A DNA stretch of 64,000 nt, from contig NZ_WJIF01000002.1 of NCBI RefSeq assembly GCF_009647605.1, forward strand, positions 310,001 to 374,000, written 5' to 3'. The DNA is from Agromyces agglutinans (GTDB lineage: Bacteria > Actinomycetota > Actinomycetes > Actinomycetales > Microbacteriaceae). Positions 1 through 8,938 of this stretch are shown in pieces. A program made the translations under genes and the position numbers. Positions within the stretch are counted from its first letter, which is position 1, and each line of letters opens with the position of its first letter. The notes below the pieces were generated by a model that saw nothing but the letters and a program-made list of their open reading frames with translations, was not told the DNA's origin and made no database searches.

Positions 1-310
1 TCGAGCCGACCTCGACGGCGCCGGCGCGCAGCGCCTCGTTGGCCTTGTTCGAGCCGGCCGACTGCACCCAGGTGACCTCGAGCCCGGCGTCTTCGAGCCA
101 GCCCTGGTCCTTGATGACGAGGCTCAGCGGGTTGTAGGTGGCGAAGTCGATCGAGAGGGTCTGGCCCTCGAGCGAGACGGCTTCGCCATCGGATGCCTCG
201 GGCTCGGGGACGGCCGCGCTGCCCTCGCCGGCGACGCAGCCGGTGAGCAGCAGTGCGCTCGCGGCCGCGCCCGCGACGAGCGCGGTGCGGAAGATCGTGG
301 GTCGTGACAT
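1..310 (-). CDS. ABC transporter substrate-binding lipoprotein (sulfonate/nitrate/taurine type), N-terminal part only
   Basis: Only the first 103 codons lie in the window and the gene runs off its left edge. It starts at an ATG preceded by a GAGGAG ribosome site. The protein begins with a twin-Arg-free signal peptide and a lipobox ending in LLLTGC, so it should be a lipid-anchored binding protein. After an acidic linker comes LSIDFATYNPLSLVIKDQGW, the usual opening of SsuA/TauA/NMT1-like domain 2 proteins, followed by a KANEALRAGAVEVGS segment typical of this fold. The ATPase gene lies 32 bases upstream in the same orientation, so they form one operon; the permease is presumably beyond the edge. 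Substrate is inferred only from the family: an aliphatic sulfonate, taurine or nitrate-like anion. Confidence 0.8.
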   Translation of the reverse strand, partial: MSRPTIFRTALVAGAAASALLLTGCVAGEGSAAVPEPEASDGEAVSLEGQTLSIDFATYNPLSLVIKDQGWLEDAGLEVTWVQSAGSNKANEALRAGAVEVGS

Positions 311-342
311 GGGGACTCCTCGTGGTGCGTGCTGTGGGCGGG

Positions 343-1242
343 TCAGTACGGGAAGGCGGGAATGGTGGTCGTCGACGGGATGCCCCGCGCGCTGCCGTGC
401 CGGTCGATGCCGAGGCCGTCGAGCAGGCGCCCGCGGAGTTCGGCGAGCTCGGCGGAGCCGCGGTCGCGCGGGCGGGTGCCGGGGACGACGACGGTCTGCC
501 GGATGTCGGCGCCCGGGCGCACCGGGCCCCGTTCGTCGTCGTCGGGCTCGGTGCCGAGCACGATGATGCGGTCGGCGAGCTGCAGCGCCTCGTCGACGTC
601 GTGCGTGACGAGCAGCACGGTCGTGGGTTCGGCGGCGTGCACGTCGAGCAGGAGGTCCTGCATCTTCAGCCGGGTGAGCGCGTCGAGTGCGCCGAACGGC
701 TCGTCGAGCAGGAGCACCGAGGGGTTGCGGGCGAGCGCGCGCGCGAGTGAGGCGCGCTGGGCCATGCCGCCCGAGATCTCGCGCGGGCGGTGGCCGGCGA
801 AGTCGGCGAGTCCGACGAGTTCGAGCAGGCGCTCGACGTGCTGCCTGCCCGCGCCGCGGGCGGTACCCCGGGGGAGGCCGAGGGCGACGTTCTGGGCGAC
901 CGAGCGCCACGGCAGCAGCCGCGGCTCCTGGAAGCCGACCGCGCAGCGCACGTCGTACGAGGCCACCGCGCGGTCGCCGATCGTCACGCGCCCGGCGGTC
1001 GGGCGGTCGAGGCCGCCCGCGATACGCAGCAGCGTCGACTTGCCGCAACCGCTCGGGCCGAGGATCGCGAGGATCTCGCCCGCGTCGACCACCAGGTCGA
1101 CGTCGCGGAGCACCGGGCGGGTGCCGTCGGCCGTCGGGAAGGAGCGGCCGAGGCCGGCGAACTCGACCGGCAATGCGGCGGTGCCGCTGATCACCGAAGA
1201 TGCTGCGGTGTTCGCGGCCTTCGGCGCAATCTTCGCCGACAT
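343..1242 (-). CDS. ssuB: ABC transporter ATP-binding protein, SsuB/TauB type
   Basis: The 299-residue protein powers import with the binding protein encoded just downstream. It has Walker A GPSGCGKST at about residues 62-70, a Q-loop reading FQEPRLLPW, the signature ISGGMAQR, Walker B VLLLDEP and the switch His in LVTHD. FQEPRLLPW is characteristic of the nitrate/sulfonate/taurine ATPases. About 60 residues follow the nucleotide-binding domain, with no recognised domain. The start codon is the first gene on this strand after a 206-base gap shared with a divergent LacI-type regulator. The sulfonate substrate is an inference; nitrate or taurine would look the same. Confidence 0.85.
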   Translation of the reverse strand: MSAKIAPKAANTAASSVISGTAALPVEFAGLGRSFPTADGTRPVLRDVDLVVDAGEILAILGPSGCGKSTLLRIAGGLDRPTAGRVTIGDRAVASYDVRCAVGFQEPRLLPWRSVAQNVALGLPRGTARGAGRQHVERLLELVGLADFAGHRPREISGGMAQRASLARALARNPSVLLLDEPFGALDALTRLKMQDLLLDVHAAEPTTVLLVTHDVDEALQLADRIIVLGTEPDDDERGPVRPGADIRQTVVVPGTRPRDRGSAELAELRGRLLDGLGIDRHGSARGIPSTTTIPAFPY

Positions 1243-1405
1243 GCTGGCTCCCGGCTGGGTCGATACGGGGGAATGCTTCGACGCTACCCACGCATCGCTC
1301 TGCCGTCAGCCCGCGCCGACCCGCGGCGTAACACGTCGGCGCCCCGAAATGATCGATCCTCGATTTGTCAACCCCTGTTCAGGGCCGCAGACGCGAGGCA
1401 AGCTC

Positions 1406-1423
1406 GACTAAACCGGTTTAGTC
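1406..1423. promoter_or_regulatory. Perfect 18-bp palindrome, probable LacI-family operator
   Basis: GACTAAACCGGTTTAGTC is a perfect palindrome centred on CG, the classic architecture of LacI-family operators. It lies about 25 bases upstream of the LacI-type regulator gene and within the divergent region shared with the sulfonate transporter. Autoregulation plus control of the downstream sugar transporter is the simplest reading. Confidence 0.75.
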
Positions 1424-1448
1424 CCGCCGGACGCTCGAAGGGGTGCGA

Positions 1449-2513
1449 ATGCCGATCGCCGATGCCCGTGCCGACGACGATGCCGTCGCGCCCTCGCGCG
1501 TCACCATCGCCGATGTCGCCGCGCGCGCAGGCGTGAGCAAGGGCCTGGTCTCGTTCGCGCTCAACGGCCGCGCGGGAGTCAGCACCGAGACCCGCGACCG
1601 GATCCTCGCGTGTGCCGACGAGCTCGGCTGGACGCCCAGCCTCAGGGCCCGCTCGCTGAGCATCGACCGCTCGTTCGCACTCGGGCTGGTGATCGGCCGA
1701 AGCCCCGACGTGATCGCGGCCGACCCCTTCTTCCACGCCTTCATCGCCGGCGTCGAGAGCGAGTTCTCCACCGCCGGGCAGGTGCTCGTGCTCGCGGCCG
1801 TGACGCCCGGGCGCCAGGAGGCGGTCACCTACCGGGGCCTCGCCTCCGACCGCCGCGTCGACGGCGTGATCCTCAGCGACCTCCGCGCAGGCGACGAGCG
1901 CCCCGCCCTCGTCGCCGAACTCGGGCTCGCCGCGGTGACCCTCGGCCGACCCGACACCGACACGCCCTTCCCGGCGGTCACGATCGACGACGGCGCCGGC
2001 ATCCGCACGGCCGTCGAGCATCTGGTGGAGCTCGGCCACCGGCGCATCGCGCACGTCGCCGGCCCGGCGACGATGCTGCACGGACACCGCCGTGCCGAGG
2101 CGTTCCGTGCGGCGATGGCCGATGCCGGCCTCGACGGCGCATCCGTCATCGAGACCGATTTCAGCGCGAACGCGGGCGCCGAGGCCACGCGACGGCTGCT
2201 CGACGTCTCCACCGGCCGTCGGCCCACCGCGATCGTCTACTCGAACGACCACATGGCGCTCGCCGGGCTCGCAGTCGCCGGTCGGGCGGGCATCCCGGTG
2301 CCCGCCGACCTCTCGATCACGGGCTTCGACAACACCGAGCTCGCCGAGTACGTCTTCCCGTCGCTGACCTCCGTGGCGACGGATGCCGCCGCGTGGGGTG
2401 CCGTCGCGGCGCGCACGCTGCTCGCCTCGATCGCGGGCGAGGAGCCCGACGACGTCGAGCTCGACCCGCCCCGGCTCGTCGTACGCGAGTCGACCGCAGT
2501 CAGCCCGAACTGA
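1449..2513 (+). CDS. LacI-family transcriptional regulator of the sugar locus
   Basis: A 354-residue DNA-binding repressor. The N-terminal helix-turn-helix VTIADVAARAGVSKGLVSFA occupies about residues 18-37, followed by a periplasmic-binding-protein-like effector domain with the typical FDNTELAEYVFPSLTSV segment near the C terminus. I chose the ATG at 1449 because GAAGGGG sits about six bases before it; an in-frame GTG six bases upstream overlaps that ribosome site. It precedes an ABC sugar importer and a GH130 enzyme on the same strand, so it likely senses an imported mannoside or its breakdown product. A perfect operator-like palindrome lies just upstream. Confidence 0.92.
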   Translation: MPIADARADDDAVAPSRVTIADVAARAGVSKGLVSFALNGRAGVSTETRDRILACADELGWTPSLRARSLSIDRSFALGLVIGRSPDVIAADPFFHAFIAGVESEFSTAGQVLVLAAVTPGRQEAVTYRGLASDRRVDGVILSDLRAGDERPALVAELGLAAVTLGRPDTDTPFPAVTIDDGAGIRTAVEHLVELGHRRIAHVAGPATMLHGHRRAEAFRAAMADAGLDGASVIETDFSANAGAEATRRLLDVSTGRRPTAIVYSNDHMALAGLAVAGRAGIPVPADLSITGFDNTELAEYVFPSLTSVATDAAAWGAVAARTLLASIAGEEPDDVELDPPRLVVRESTAVSPN

Positions 2514-2551
2514 CCACGCGGCACCGATGCCGCATCCGGAAAGGACACATC

Positions 2552-3829
2552 ATGCGACGACGCATCATCACCTCCGCGGCCCTCGGGGCGGCAGGACTCC
2601 TTGCCCTGGCGGCGTGCACCGCCGGCGAGGAGGGGGGCACCGAAAGCCGCGGCGACATCAAGATCTGGTACTCCAACAATGAGGTCGAGATCGCCTGGGC
2701 CGAGCAGATGGTGGAGGCGTGGAACGCCGACAACCCCGACGAGCAGATCGAGGCGCAGGAGATCCCGGCCGGCAGCTCGAGCGAGGAGGTCATCGGCGCC
2801 GCCATCGCCGCGGGCAACGCGCCGTGCCTGGTCTACAACACGTCGCCCGCCGCGGTGCCGCAGTTCGAGCGGCAGGGCGGACTCGTGAACCTCTCGGAGT
2901 TCGACGACGGCGACGGCTACATCACCGAGCGTTCCGGCGACGTCGCCGAGCAGTACCGCTCGGCCGACGGCGACTTCTACCAGATGCCGTGGAAGTCCAA
3001 CCCGGTCGTGATCTTCTACAACAAGGACCTGTTCGCGCAGGCCGGACTCGACCCCGAGAACCCGCCGCTCGCGACGCATGACGAGTTCCTCGAGACCTCC
3101 CGCACGCTCGTCGCCTCGGGCGCCGTGCAGCACGCCATCTGGCCCGCGCCGACGAGCGAGTTCTTCCAGAGCTGGTTCGACTTCTACCCCCTGTACGCCG
3201 CGCAATCGGGCGGCCGGCAGCTCATCGAGGACGGCGAGGCGACCTTCGACGACGAGAACGGCCAGGCCGTCGCCGACTTCTGGGCGACCATGTACGCCGA
3301 GGGTCTCGCGGGCCAGGAGGCCTACAACGGCGACGCGTTCGCCGACGCGCAGTCGGCGATGTCGATCGTCGGCCCCTGGGCCATCTCGGTCTACGGCGAG
3401 GACGTCAACTGGGGCGCCGTTCCGGTGCCGACGGCGGACGGCATCGACGCGAGCGAGACCTACACATTCAGCGACGCGAAGAACGTCGGCATGTTCACGG
3501 CCTGCGAGAACCAGGCGACCGCGTGGGATGTGCTGAAGTTCTCGACGAGCGAGGAGCAGGACGGCATCTGGCTCGAGGAGACCGGACAGATGCCGTTGCG
3601 CCAGGACCTCACCGAGACGTACGCCGACTACTTCGCGGCCAACCCCGCGTACGAGGCCTTCGGCGACCAGGCCAACCGGGTCGTCGAGGTGCCGAACGTC
3701 GCGAACTCGGTGGAGATCTGGCAGGAGTTCCGCGACCGCTACTCCGAGGCCGTGATCTTCGGCGAGGGCGACACGGCGTCGTTCCTCTCGGATGCCGCTG
3801 AGCAGGCGAACGAGCTCGCGGCGGAATGA
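2552..3829 (+). CDS. ABC sugar transporter substrate-binding lipoprotein (extracellular binding protein family 1)
   Basis: A 425-residue solute-binding protein of the maltose/oligosaccharide class. The signal peptide ends in the lipobox LAAC (Cys at about residue 22), so it is a lipid-anchored surface protein. The mature part starts IKIWYSNNEVEIAWAEQMV, contains MPWKSNPVVIFYNKDLF, and later GPWAISVYGEDVNWGAVPVP, all hallmarks of family 1 binding proteins. It follows the LacI gene by 38 bases and precedes two permeases, giving a typical CUT1 importer. No dedicated ATPase is encoded here, so a shared MsmK/MsiK-type ATPase elsewhere is expected. Neighbouring GH130 suggests a manno-oligosaccharide or related glycan as substrate. 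Confidence 0.92.
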   Translation: MRRRIITSAALGAAGLLALAACTAGEEGGTESRGDIKIWYSNNEVEIAWAEQMVEAWNADNPDEQIEAQEIPAGSSSEEVIGAAIAAGNAPCLVYNTSPAAVPQFERQGGLVNLSEFDDGDGYITERSGDVAEQYRSADGDFYQMPWKSNPVVIFYNKDLFAQAGLDPENPPLATHDEFLETSRTLVASGAVQHAIWPAPTSEFFQSWFDFYPLYAAQSGGRQLIEDGEATFDDENGQAVADFWATMYAEGLAGQEAYNGDAFADAQSAMSIVGPWAISVYGEDVNWGAVPVPTADGIDASETYTFSDAKNVGMFTACENQATAWDVLKFSTSEEQDGIWLEETGQMPLRQDLTETYADYFAANPAYEAFGDQANRVVEVPNVANSVEIWQEFRDRYSEAVIFGEGDTASFLSDAAEQANELAAE

Positions 3830-3839
3830 CGGTGACGTC

Positions 3840-4793
3840 ATGACCACCCTCTCCAGCTCCCCGGTCGGCACGGCCCCCGCGCCGGCCGGGAAGCCCTCCG
3901 GCTCGAGGCCCAAGCGGCGTCTCCTGGGGGAGCATCCGCTCGGCACGCTGTTCGCCGCCCCGTACGTCGTCTTCATCGCGGTCGTCTTCGCGTACCCGAT
4001 CGGCTTCGCGGTCTGGATGTCCTTCCAGGACTACTTCTTCGCCGCGCCCGGCGCGGTCGTCGATCGCCCGTTCGCGGGCTTCGACAACTACGTCGCGGTG
4101 CTCTCCGATCCCGACGTCTGGCAGGCGTTCGGCAACGTGGGCGTCTTCCTCGTCATCAACGTGCCGTTGACGGTCGTGCTCTCGCTGCTGCTGGCCTACG
4201 CGTTGAACACTGTGATCCACGCGCGCACGTTCTTCCGCGTCAGCTACTTCGTGCCGTACGTGACCGCATCGGTCGCCGTGGTCGCGGTGTGGCTCTTCCT
4301 GTTCTCGGGGAACGGTCTCGTGAACCAGGTGCTCGGGCCGCTCGCGCCCGACCCGTCGTGGCTCGTGAACTCGGCCCTCGCGATGCCGACGATCGCGCTG
4401 TTCGTGACTTGGAAGGGGATGGCGTTCTACATCCTGCTCTACCTCTCCGCGCTGCAGAACGTGCCGAAGGAGCTGTACGAGGCGGCATCCGTCGACGGAG
4501 CCGGCCGCGTACGCAGGTTCATCTCGGTGACGGTGCCCAGCGTGCGCTCGGCGACCTTCCTCGTACTGCTGCTGGCGACCATCACGGGCGCCAACCTCTT
4601 CACCGAGCCGTACCTGCTCACCGGTGGCGGCGGTCCGAACGGGGCATCCACTTCGCCCGTGCTGCTGATGTACCAGCGCGGCATCGAACAGGGCAACCCC
4701 GATGTCGCGGCCGCGATCGGCGTCATCCTCGTCGTCCTCGTGCTCTTCGTCGCGTGGCTGCAGCGCCGTTTCGTCGGGCGGGAGGAATCATGA
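3840..4793 (+). CDS. ABC sugar transporter permease 1 (MalF-like)
   Basis: A 317-residue inner-membrane permease with six predicted helices after a hydrophilic N-terminal tail of about 40 residues. The cytoplasmic EAA loop that docks on the ATPase reads EAASVDGAGRVRRFISVTVP. I chose the ATG 10 bases after the binding-protein stop because the hydrophilic, membrane-preceding start there fits the family; an in-frame upstream ATG would overlap the end of the binding-protein gene. Its stop overlaps the start of the second permease (ATGA), so the two are translationally coupled and probably form a heterodimer. Confidence 0.92.
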   Translation: MTTLSSSPVGTAPAPAGKPSGSRPKRRLLGEHPLGTLFAAPYVVFIAVVFAYPIGFAVWMSFQDYFFAAPGAVVDRPFAGFDNYVAVLSDPDVWQAFGNVGVFLVINVPLTVVLSLLLAYALNTVIHARTFFRVSYFVPYVTASVAVVAVWLFLFSGNGLVNQVLGPLAPDPSWLVNSALAMPTIALFVTWKGMAFYILLYLSALQNVPKELYEAASVDGAGRVRRFISVTVPSVRSATFLVLLLATITGANLFTEPYLLTGGGGPNGASTSPVLLMYQRGIEQGNPDVAAAIGVILVVLVLFVAWLQRRFVGREES

Positions 4794-5731
4794 CCGTCGC
4801 GAAGGAACCGAAGCGCACGAAGCCGACGGATGCCGCGACCGGACCCGCGCCGACCACCCGCGCGGTGACGACCGGGCGCCACCACGACCCGTCGAGCGGC
4901 GGACGACTCCAGGCGGTCCTGCTCTACCTCGTGCTGTCGTTCGGCGCGGTCGCGTTCCTGTTCCCCTTCTACTACATGGTGGTCGGGTCGCTGCAGGCCG
5001 AGGTCGATCCGTCGGTCGCGGGGGCGTTCCCCGCGCCGGGCAACCTCTCGTTCGAGAACTACGTCGCGATCGACGAGCGCATCGACCTGTTCACCGGGCT
5101 CATGAATTCGGGCATCTTCACGGGCGGCGCCCTCATCGGCACGGTCGTCTTCGGGGTGCTCGCGGGCTACGCCCTCGCCATCCTGAAGTGGCGCGGTCGC
5201 GGGTTCGTCTTCGCGATGGCCCTGCTCGTACAGGTCGTGCCGTTCCAGCTGCTGATGATCCCGCTGTACGTGATGATCGCGCGCGACTTCGGCCTCGCCG
5301 ACTCGTACCTCGGCATGATCCTGCCGTTCCTGATCAACTCGACCGCGGTGATCATCTTCCGGCAGTTCTTCCTGCAGTTGCCGAAGGACCTGTTCGATTC
5401 GGCGCGCATCGACGGCGCGAGCGAGGTGCGGGTGCTCTGGAGCATCGCACTGCCGCTCGTGCGCCCGGCTATCGCGACCGCCGTCATCCTCACGTTCATC
5501 GGCCCGTGGAACGAGTTCCTCTGGCCGTTCCTCGTGACCAAGGAGGCCGAGTTGCAGCCGCTCGCGGTGTCGCTCGCGAACTTCATCTCGAACATCGCCG
5601 CGTCGACGGCGAACCCGTACGGAGCGATGATGGCGGGCGCGGTCGTGCTCTCCATCCCCGCGATCGTGCTGTTCCTGGTGTTCCAGCGCTCGTTCGTCTC
5701 GACGGACCTCGGCTCCGGAGTGAAAGGCTGA
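4790..5731 (+). CDS. ABC sugar transporter permease 2 (MalG-like)
   Basis: A 313-residue permease, partner of the preceding MalF-like protein. It has a charged N-terminal tail of about 40 residues, six hydrophobic segments and the EAA loop DSARIDGASEVRVLWSIALP. The start overlaps the previous stop by four bases and is preceded by GGAGGAA. MalG-type permeases of the CUT1 class form the second half of the membrane channel. The gene is followed after two bases by a GH130 gene, so uptake and intracellular processing of the sugar are likely co-expressed. Confidence 0.92.
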   Translation: MTVAKEPKRTKPTDAATGPAPTTRAVTTGRHHDPSSGGRLQAVLLYLVLSFGAVAFLFPFYYMVVGSLQAEVDPSVAGAFPAPGNLSFENYVAIDERIDLFTGLMNSGIFTGGALIGTVVFGVLAGYALAILKWRGRGFVFAMALLVQVVPFQLLMIPLYVMIARDFGLADSYLGMILPFLINSTAVIIFRQFFLQLPKDLFDSARIDGASEVRVLWSIALPLVRPAIATAVILTFIGPWNEFLWPFLVTKEAELQPLAVSLANFISNIAASTANPYGAMMAGAVVLSIPAIVLFLVFQRSFVSTDLGSGVKG

Positions 5732-5733
5732 TC

Positions 5734-6813
5734 ATGACCGACCCACCTGCCACGCCGACGCGCGTGCCGTACTCCCTCACGCGCATCGGCGTCGTGATGG
5801 AGCCGGAGCCGGGCAACCCGAACGAGGCCGAGGGGGTGCTGAACCCGGCATCCGGTCGCGGCCCCGACGGCGAGCTCTACCTGCTGCCGCGGCTCGTCGC
5901 CGAGGGGAACGTCTCGCGCGTCGGGCTCGCGCGGGTCGTGGTCGAAGCCGGCGTGCCGATCGGCGTCGAGCGTCAGGGCGTGGTGCTCGCGCCCGATCGC
6001 GGGTGGGAGCGCGGCGTCGGCAACGCCGGCGTCGAGGACCCCCGCACGACGTGGATCGACGAGCTCGGCCTGCACGTCATGACCTACGTGGCCTACGGCC
6101 CGCTCGGCCCGCGCACGGCCGTCGCGGTGTCCGACGATCTGAGGAGCTGGCGGCGTCTGGGGCCCGCGCTGTTCGCCTACGACGACGCGCTCGACATGGA
6201 CCTGAACCTCTTCCACAACAAGGACACGACGTTCTTCCCCGAGTCGGTCATCGGGCCCGACGGCACCCGCAGCCTCGCGGTGCTGCATCGCCCGATGTGG
6301 GACCTCGGCGAGACGAGGCCCGGGCAGGGGGTCCGGGTGCCGGCCGGAACGAGTGACGAGCGGCAGTCGATCTGGATCAGCTACGTGCCGCTCGACGCGG
6401 TGCGGGCGGATGTCTCGGCGATCACCCTGTGGAGGCGGCATCGGTTCCTGGCGGGGCCGGAGTTCCCGTTCGAGGAGCTGAAGATCGGCGGCGGCCCGCC
6501 GCCGCTGCGCGTGCCCGAGGGGTGGCTCGTCATCCACCACGGCGTGACCGGCGCGATCGACAGCGCGTTCTCGCAGCAGCAGAACGTGAACTACGCCGCG
6601 GGGGCCATGCTGCTCGACGCGCATGACCCGGGCATCGTGCTCGCGCGCACACCTGAGCCGATTCTCGCGCCCGAGACCGACGACGAGCGCAGCGGCATCG
6701 TGCCGAACGTGGTGTTCCCGACGGCCGTCGAGGAGATCGAGGGAGTCCGATACGTGTTCTACGGCATGGCGGATTCGAAGATCGGCGTGGCGCGGCTCGA
6801 CCGCGTCGAGTGA
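5734..6813 (+). CDS. GH130-family beta-mannoside phosphorylase/hydrolase
   Basis: A 359-residue cytoplasmic protein without signal peptide. It shows the five-bladed-propeller signature of glycoside hydrolase family 130, including VEDPRTTWIDELGLHVMTY (EDPR at residues 101-104), a SLAVLHRP segment and the WLVIHHGV strand followed by YAAGAMLLDAHDP. Family members phosphorolyse or hydrolyse beta-1,4- or beta-1,2-linked mannosides, releasing mannose-1-phosphate or mannose. It begins two bases after the permease stop, so it belongs to the sugar import operon. The exact linkage and whether it is a phosphorylase or hydrolase cannot be read from the sequence by eye. Confidence 0.85.
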   Translation: MTDPPATPTRVPYSLTRIGVVMEPEPGNPNEAEGVLNPASGRGPDGELYLLPRLVAEGNVSRVGLARVVVEAGVPIGVERQGVVLAPDRGWERGVGNAGVEDPRTTWIDELGLHVMTYVAYGPLGPRTAVAVSDDLRSWRRLGPALFAYDDALDMDLNLFHNKDTTFFPESVIGPDGTRSLAVLHRPMWDLGETRPGQGVRVPAGTSDERQSIWISYVPLDAVRADVSAITLWRRHRFLAGPEFPFEELKIGGGPPPLRVPEGWLVIHHGVTGAIDSAFSQQQNVNYAAGAMLLDAHDPGIVLARTPEPILAPETDDERSGIVPNVVFPTAVEEIEGVRYVFYGMADSKIGVARLDRVE

Positions 6814-6870
6814 GCCGCGCGAAAGGACAGCGGCGACGGCAGTGACCGCAGGGCAACGAGGGGGATTCCG

Positions 6871-8931
6871 ATGGGTGCATCGACGAAGACGACGCGGAGG
6901 CCGGCGCAGCGCGTCGCGGCGTGGGGGCTGGCCGCCGCGCTGGCGGCGGGAGCGCTCGCCGCGACGGCGCCGCCTCCAGCGGCAGCGGAGGTGCCCGAGG
7001 CATCCGCGCTGGCCAACCTCGACCACCTCGACTTCCTGCTCGACACTGCGACACCGACGCCCGAGCCTGGTCACACGACGTACCGGCTCGCCGAGGAGCC
7101 CGAGCTGGTGCAGCCGTGGACCTACGCGGATGCGCGCCCCGGCGGCACCTTCGAACGGGTCGGCGGCGGTCCGCTCGACCCGGTGACGGGCGACTGGGGC
7201 CAGGGCGCCTACAACGCCGATGACACCTCGCGTGCCGCCGTCGTCTACCTGCGGCACTGGCGGCAGACCGGCGAGGAGACGAGCCGCGACACGGCCTACG
7301 AACTGCTGCGCTCCCTCGCGTACCTGCAGACGAGCGAGGGGCAGAACGCGGGCAACGTCGTGCTCTGGATGCAGCCCGACGGCGATCTCAACCCGAGCGC
7401 CGAGCCGGTCGAACTGCCCGACCCCTCGGACTCCGGACCGAGCTACTGGCTCGCGCGGACGCTCTGGGCCTTCGGCGAGGGGTACGCCGCGTTCGCCGCC
7501 GACGGCGGCGATCCCGGCTTCACGGCATTCCTCGCCGATCGCCTGGCCCTCGCACGCGACGCGGTCGACCGCCAGGTGCTCACTCGCTACGGCGAGTACG
7601 CGATCTCCGACGGGTGGCGCGTGCCGGCCTGGCTGATCGTCGATGGCGCGGATGCCACCGCCGAGGCCGTGCTGGGCCTCGCGGCGTACGTCGAGGCGGC
7701 GCCCGACGATGCCGCGGCCCGCGACACGCTGGCGAAGCTCGCCGAGGGCGTGGCCGCGATGTCGGCGGGCGATGTGGACTCGTGGCCGTACGGCGCGATC
7801 CTGCCGTGGGCGAAGTCGAGCACCCTTTGGCACGCGTGGGGGTCGCAGATGCCCGCGGCGCTGGCCGAGGCATCCGCGGTACTCGACGACCCGACGCTGC
7901 TCGAACCCGCCGTGCGCGACTCGTCGACGTTCACGCCGACCCTGCTGACCGCGGGCGGGCCCGACAACGGGTGGTTCCCGACGCCCACCGACCGCGTGCA
8001 GATCGCCTACGGCGCCGATTCGCGGCTGCAATCGCTGCTGGCGGTCGCCGACGCCTCGGGCTCGCCCGGCTTCGAACAGCTGGCCGCGATGCAGGCCGCG
8101 TGGTACTTCGGGGCGAACCGCTCCGGGCAGGTGATGTACGACCCGACGACGGGCGTGACGTTCGACGGCCTGCAGGCCGATGGCTCGATCAACCGCAACG
8201 GCGGAGCCGAGAGCACCATCCACGGGCAATTGTCGATGCTCGCGCTCGACGAGCGTCCGGAGGTCGCGGCGCGCGCCGTCGCGGTGTCCGAGGTCGGCGA
8301 GCGCATCGGTCTCACCAGCCTCGAGGCCGAGGATGCCACCTCGACGACCGGTGACCTCGTGACGCCCGCTTCGGCCTGGACCGGGGAATCGTCGTACTCG
8401 GGCGACACGCTCGTGCTCGAGCGCGGCGAGACCGCGGCGTGGGCGCTGCCGAACCCTGCGGAGCGCTGGTCGGTGGAGCCCGTCGCCTGGCTGCCCGCGG
8501 ACTCGTCAGGGCTCTCGATCTGGCGCCGGGGCGGTTCACTCCCCGGCCTCGTGGCGGCGACCGGCCGCGAGCAGGGCATCAGCGCGAGCGACGAGCCGGG
8601 CGCGCTGGCGCCGCAGGCGGTGCTACCGGATCTCCGCCCGGTCTCCGCCGAGCTGTCGACGCGGGTCCTGCACGGCGAATTGCGGCTCGACGCGCTCATC
8701 GTGCGGCCGCTGATTTCCCGTCTCCTGCTCACCGGCGCGGATGCCGCGACCGAGCTCGTGCACTCGTCGTCGGTGCTGCCGCGGCGTGCGACCGTCGGGT
8801 TCGCGACCCTCCCTTCGGTCGTCCGGGTCTCTTCGTCGACGGGGCAACTCGTCGCCGAGCGGTCGCTCGGGCCAGGGTCGTCGACGATCGTGCTCCCACC
8901 CGGAGGGTTCGCCGTGACCACGGCGGGTTGA
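6871..8931 (+). CDS. Secreted putative (alpha/alpha)-barrel glycosidase
   Basis: A 686-residue exported protein. The N terminus has KTTRRPAQR before a hydrophobic stretch and an Ala-rich cleavage region near residue 40; no lipobox or C-terminal anchor is seen. Residues about 50-470 are helical with repeated aromatic patches (SYWLARTLWAFGEGYAAF, WGQGAYNADDTSRAAVVYL), as in (alpha/alpha) toroid carbohydrate enzymes. The last 200 residues look like beta-rich accessory domains. It starts at an ATG with GAGGGGG upstream, 57 bases after the GH130 gene. I infer that it releases oligosaccharides for the importer, but I cannot assign a CAZy family or name catalytic residues. Confidence 0.65.
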   Translation: MGASTKTTRRPAQRVAAWGLAAALAAGALAATAPPPAAAEVPEASALANLDHLDFLLDTATPTPEPGHTTYRLAEEPELVQPWTYADARPGGTFERVGGGPLDPVTGDWGQGAYNADDTSRAAVVYLRHWRQTGEETSRDTAYELLRSLAYLQTSEGQNAGNVVLWMQPDGDLNPSAEPVELPDPSDSGPSYWLARTLWAFGEGYAAFAADGGDPGFTAFLADRLALARDAVDRQVLTRYGEYAISDGWRVPAWLIVDGADATAEAVLGLAAYVEAAPDDAAARDTLAKLAEGVAAMSAGDVDSWPYGAILPWAKSSTLWHAWGSQMPAALAEASAVLDDPTLLEPAVRDSSTFTPTLLTAGGPDNGWFPTPTDRVQIAYGADSRLQSLLAVADASGSPGFEQLAAMQAAWYFGANRSGQVMYDPTTGVTFDGLQADGSINRNGGAESTIHGQLSMLALDERPEVAARAVAVSEVGERIGLTSLEAEDATSTTGDLVTPASAWTGESSYSGDTLVLERGETAAWALPNPAERWSVEPVAWLPADSSGLSIWRRGGSLPGLVAATGREQGISASDEPGALAPQAVLPDLRPVSAELSTRVLHGELRLDALIVRPLISRLLLTGADAATELVHSSSVLPRRATVGFATLPSVVRVSSSTGQLVAERSLGPGSSTIVLPPGGFAVTTAG

Positions 8932-8938
8932 ACGGGCG

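Noticed and set aside
5167..8229. A 1020-codon antisense open frame over the GH130 and secreted-protein genes.
   Set aside because: Arg/His/Gly-rich with no domain; the plus strand carries clear proteins throughout.
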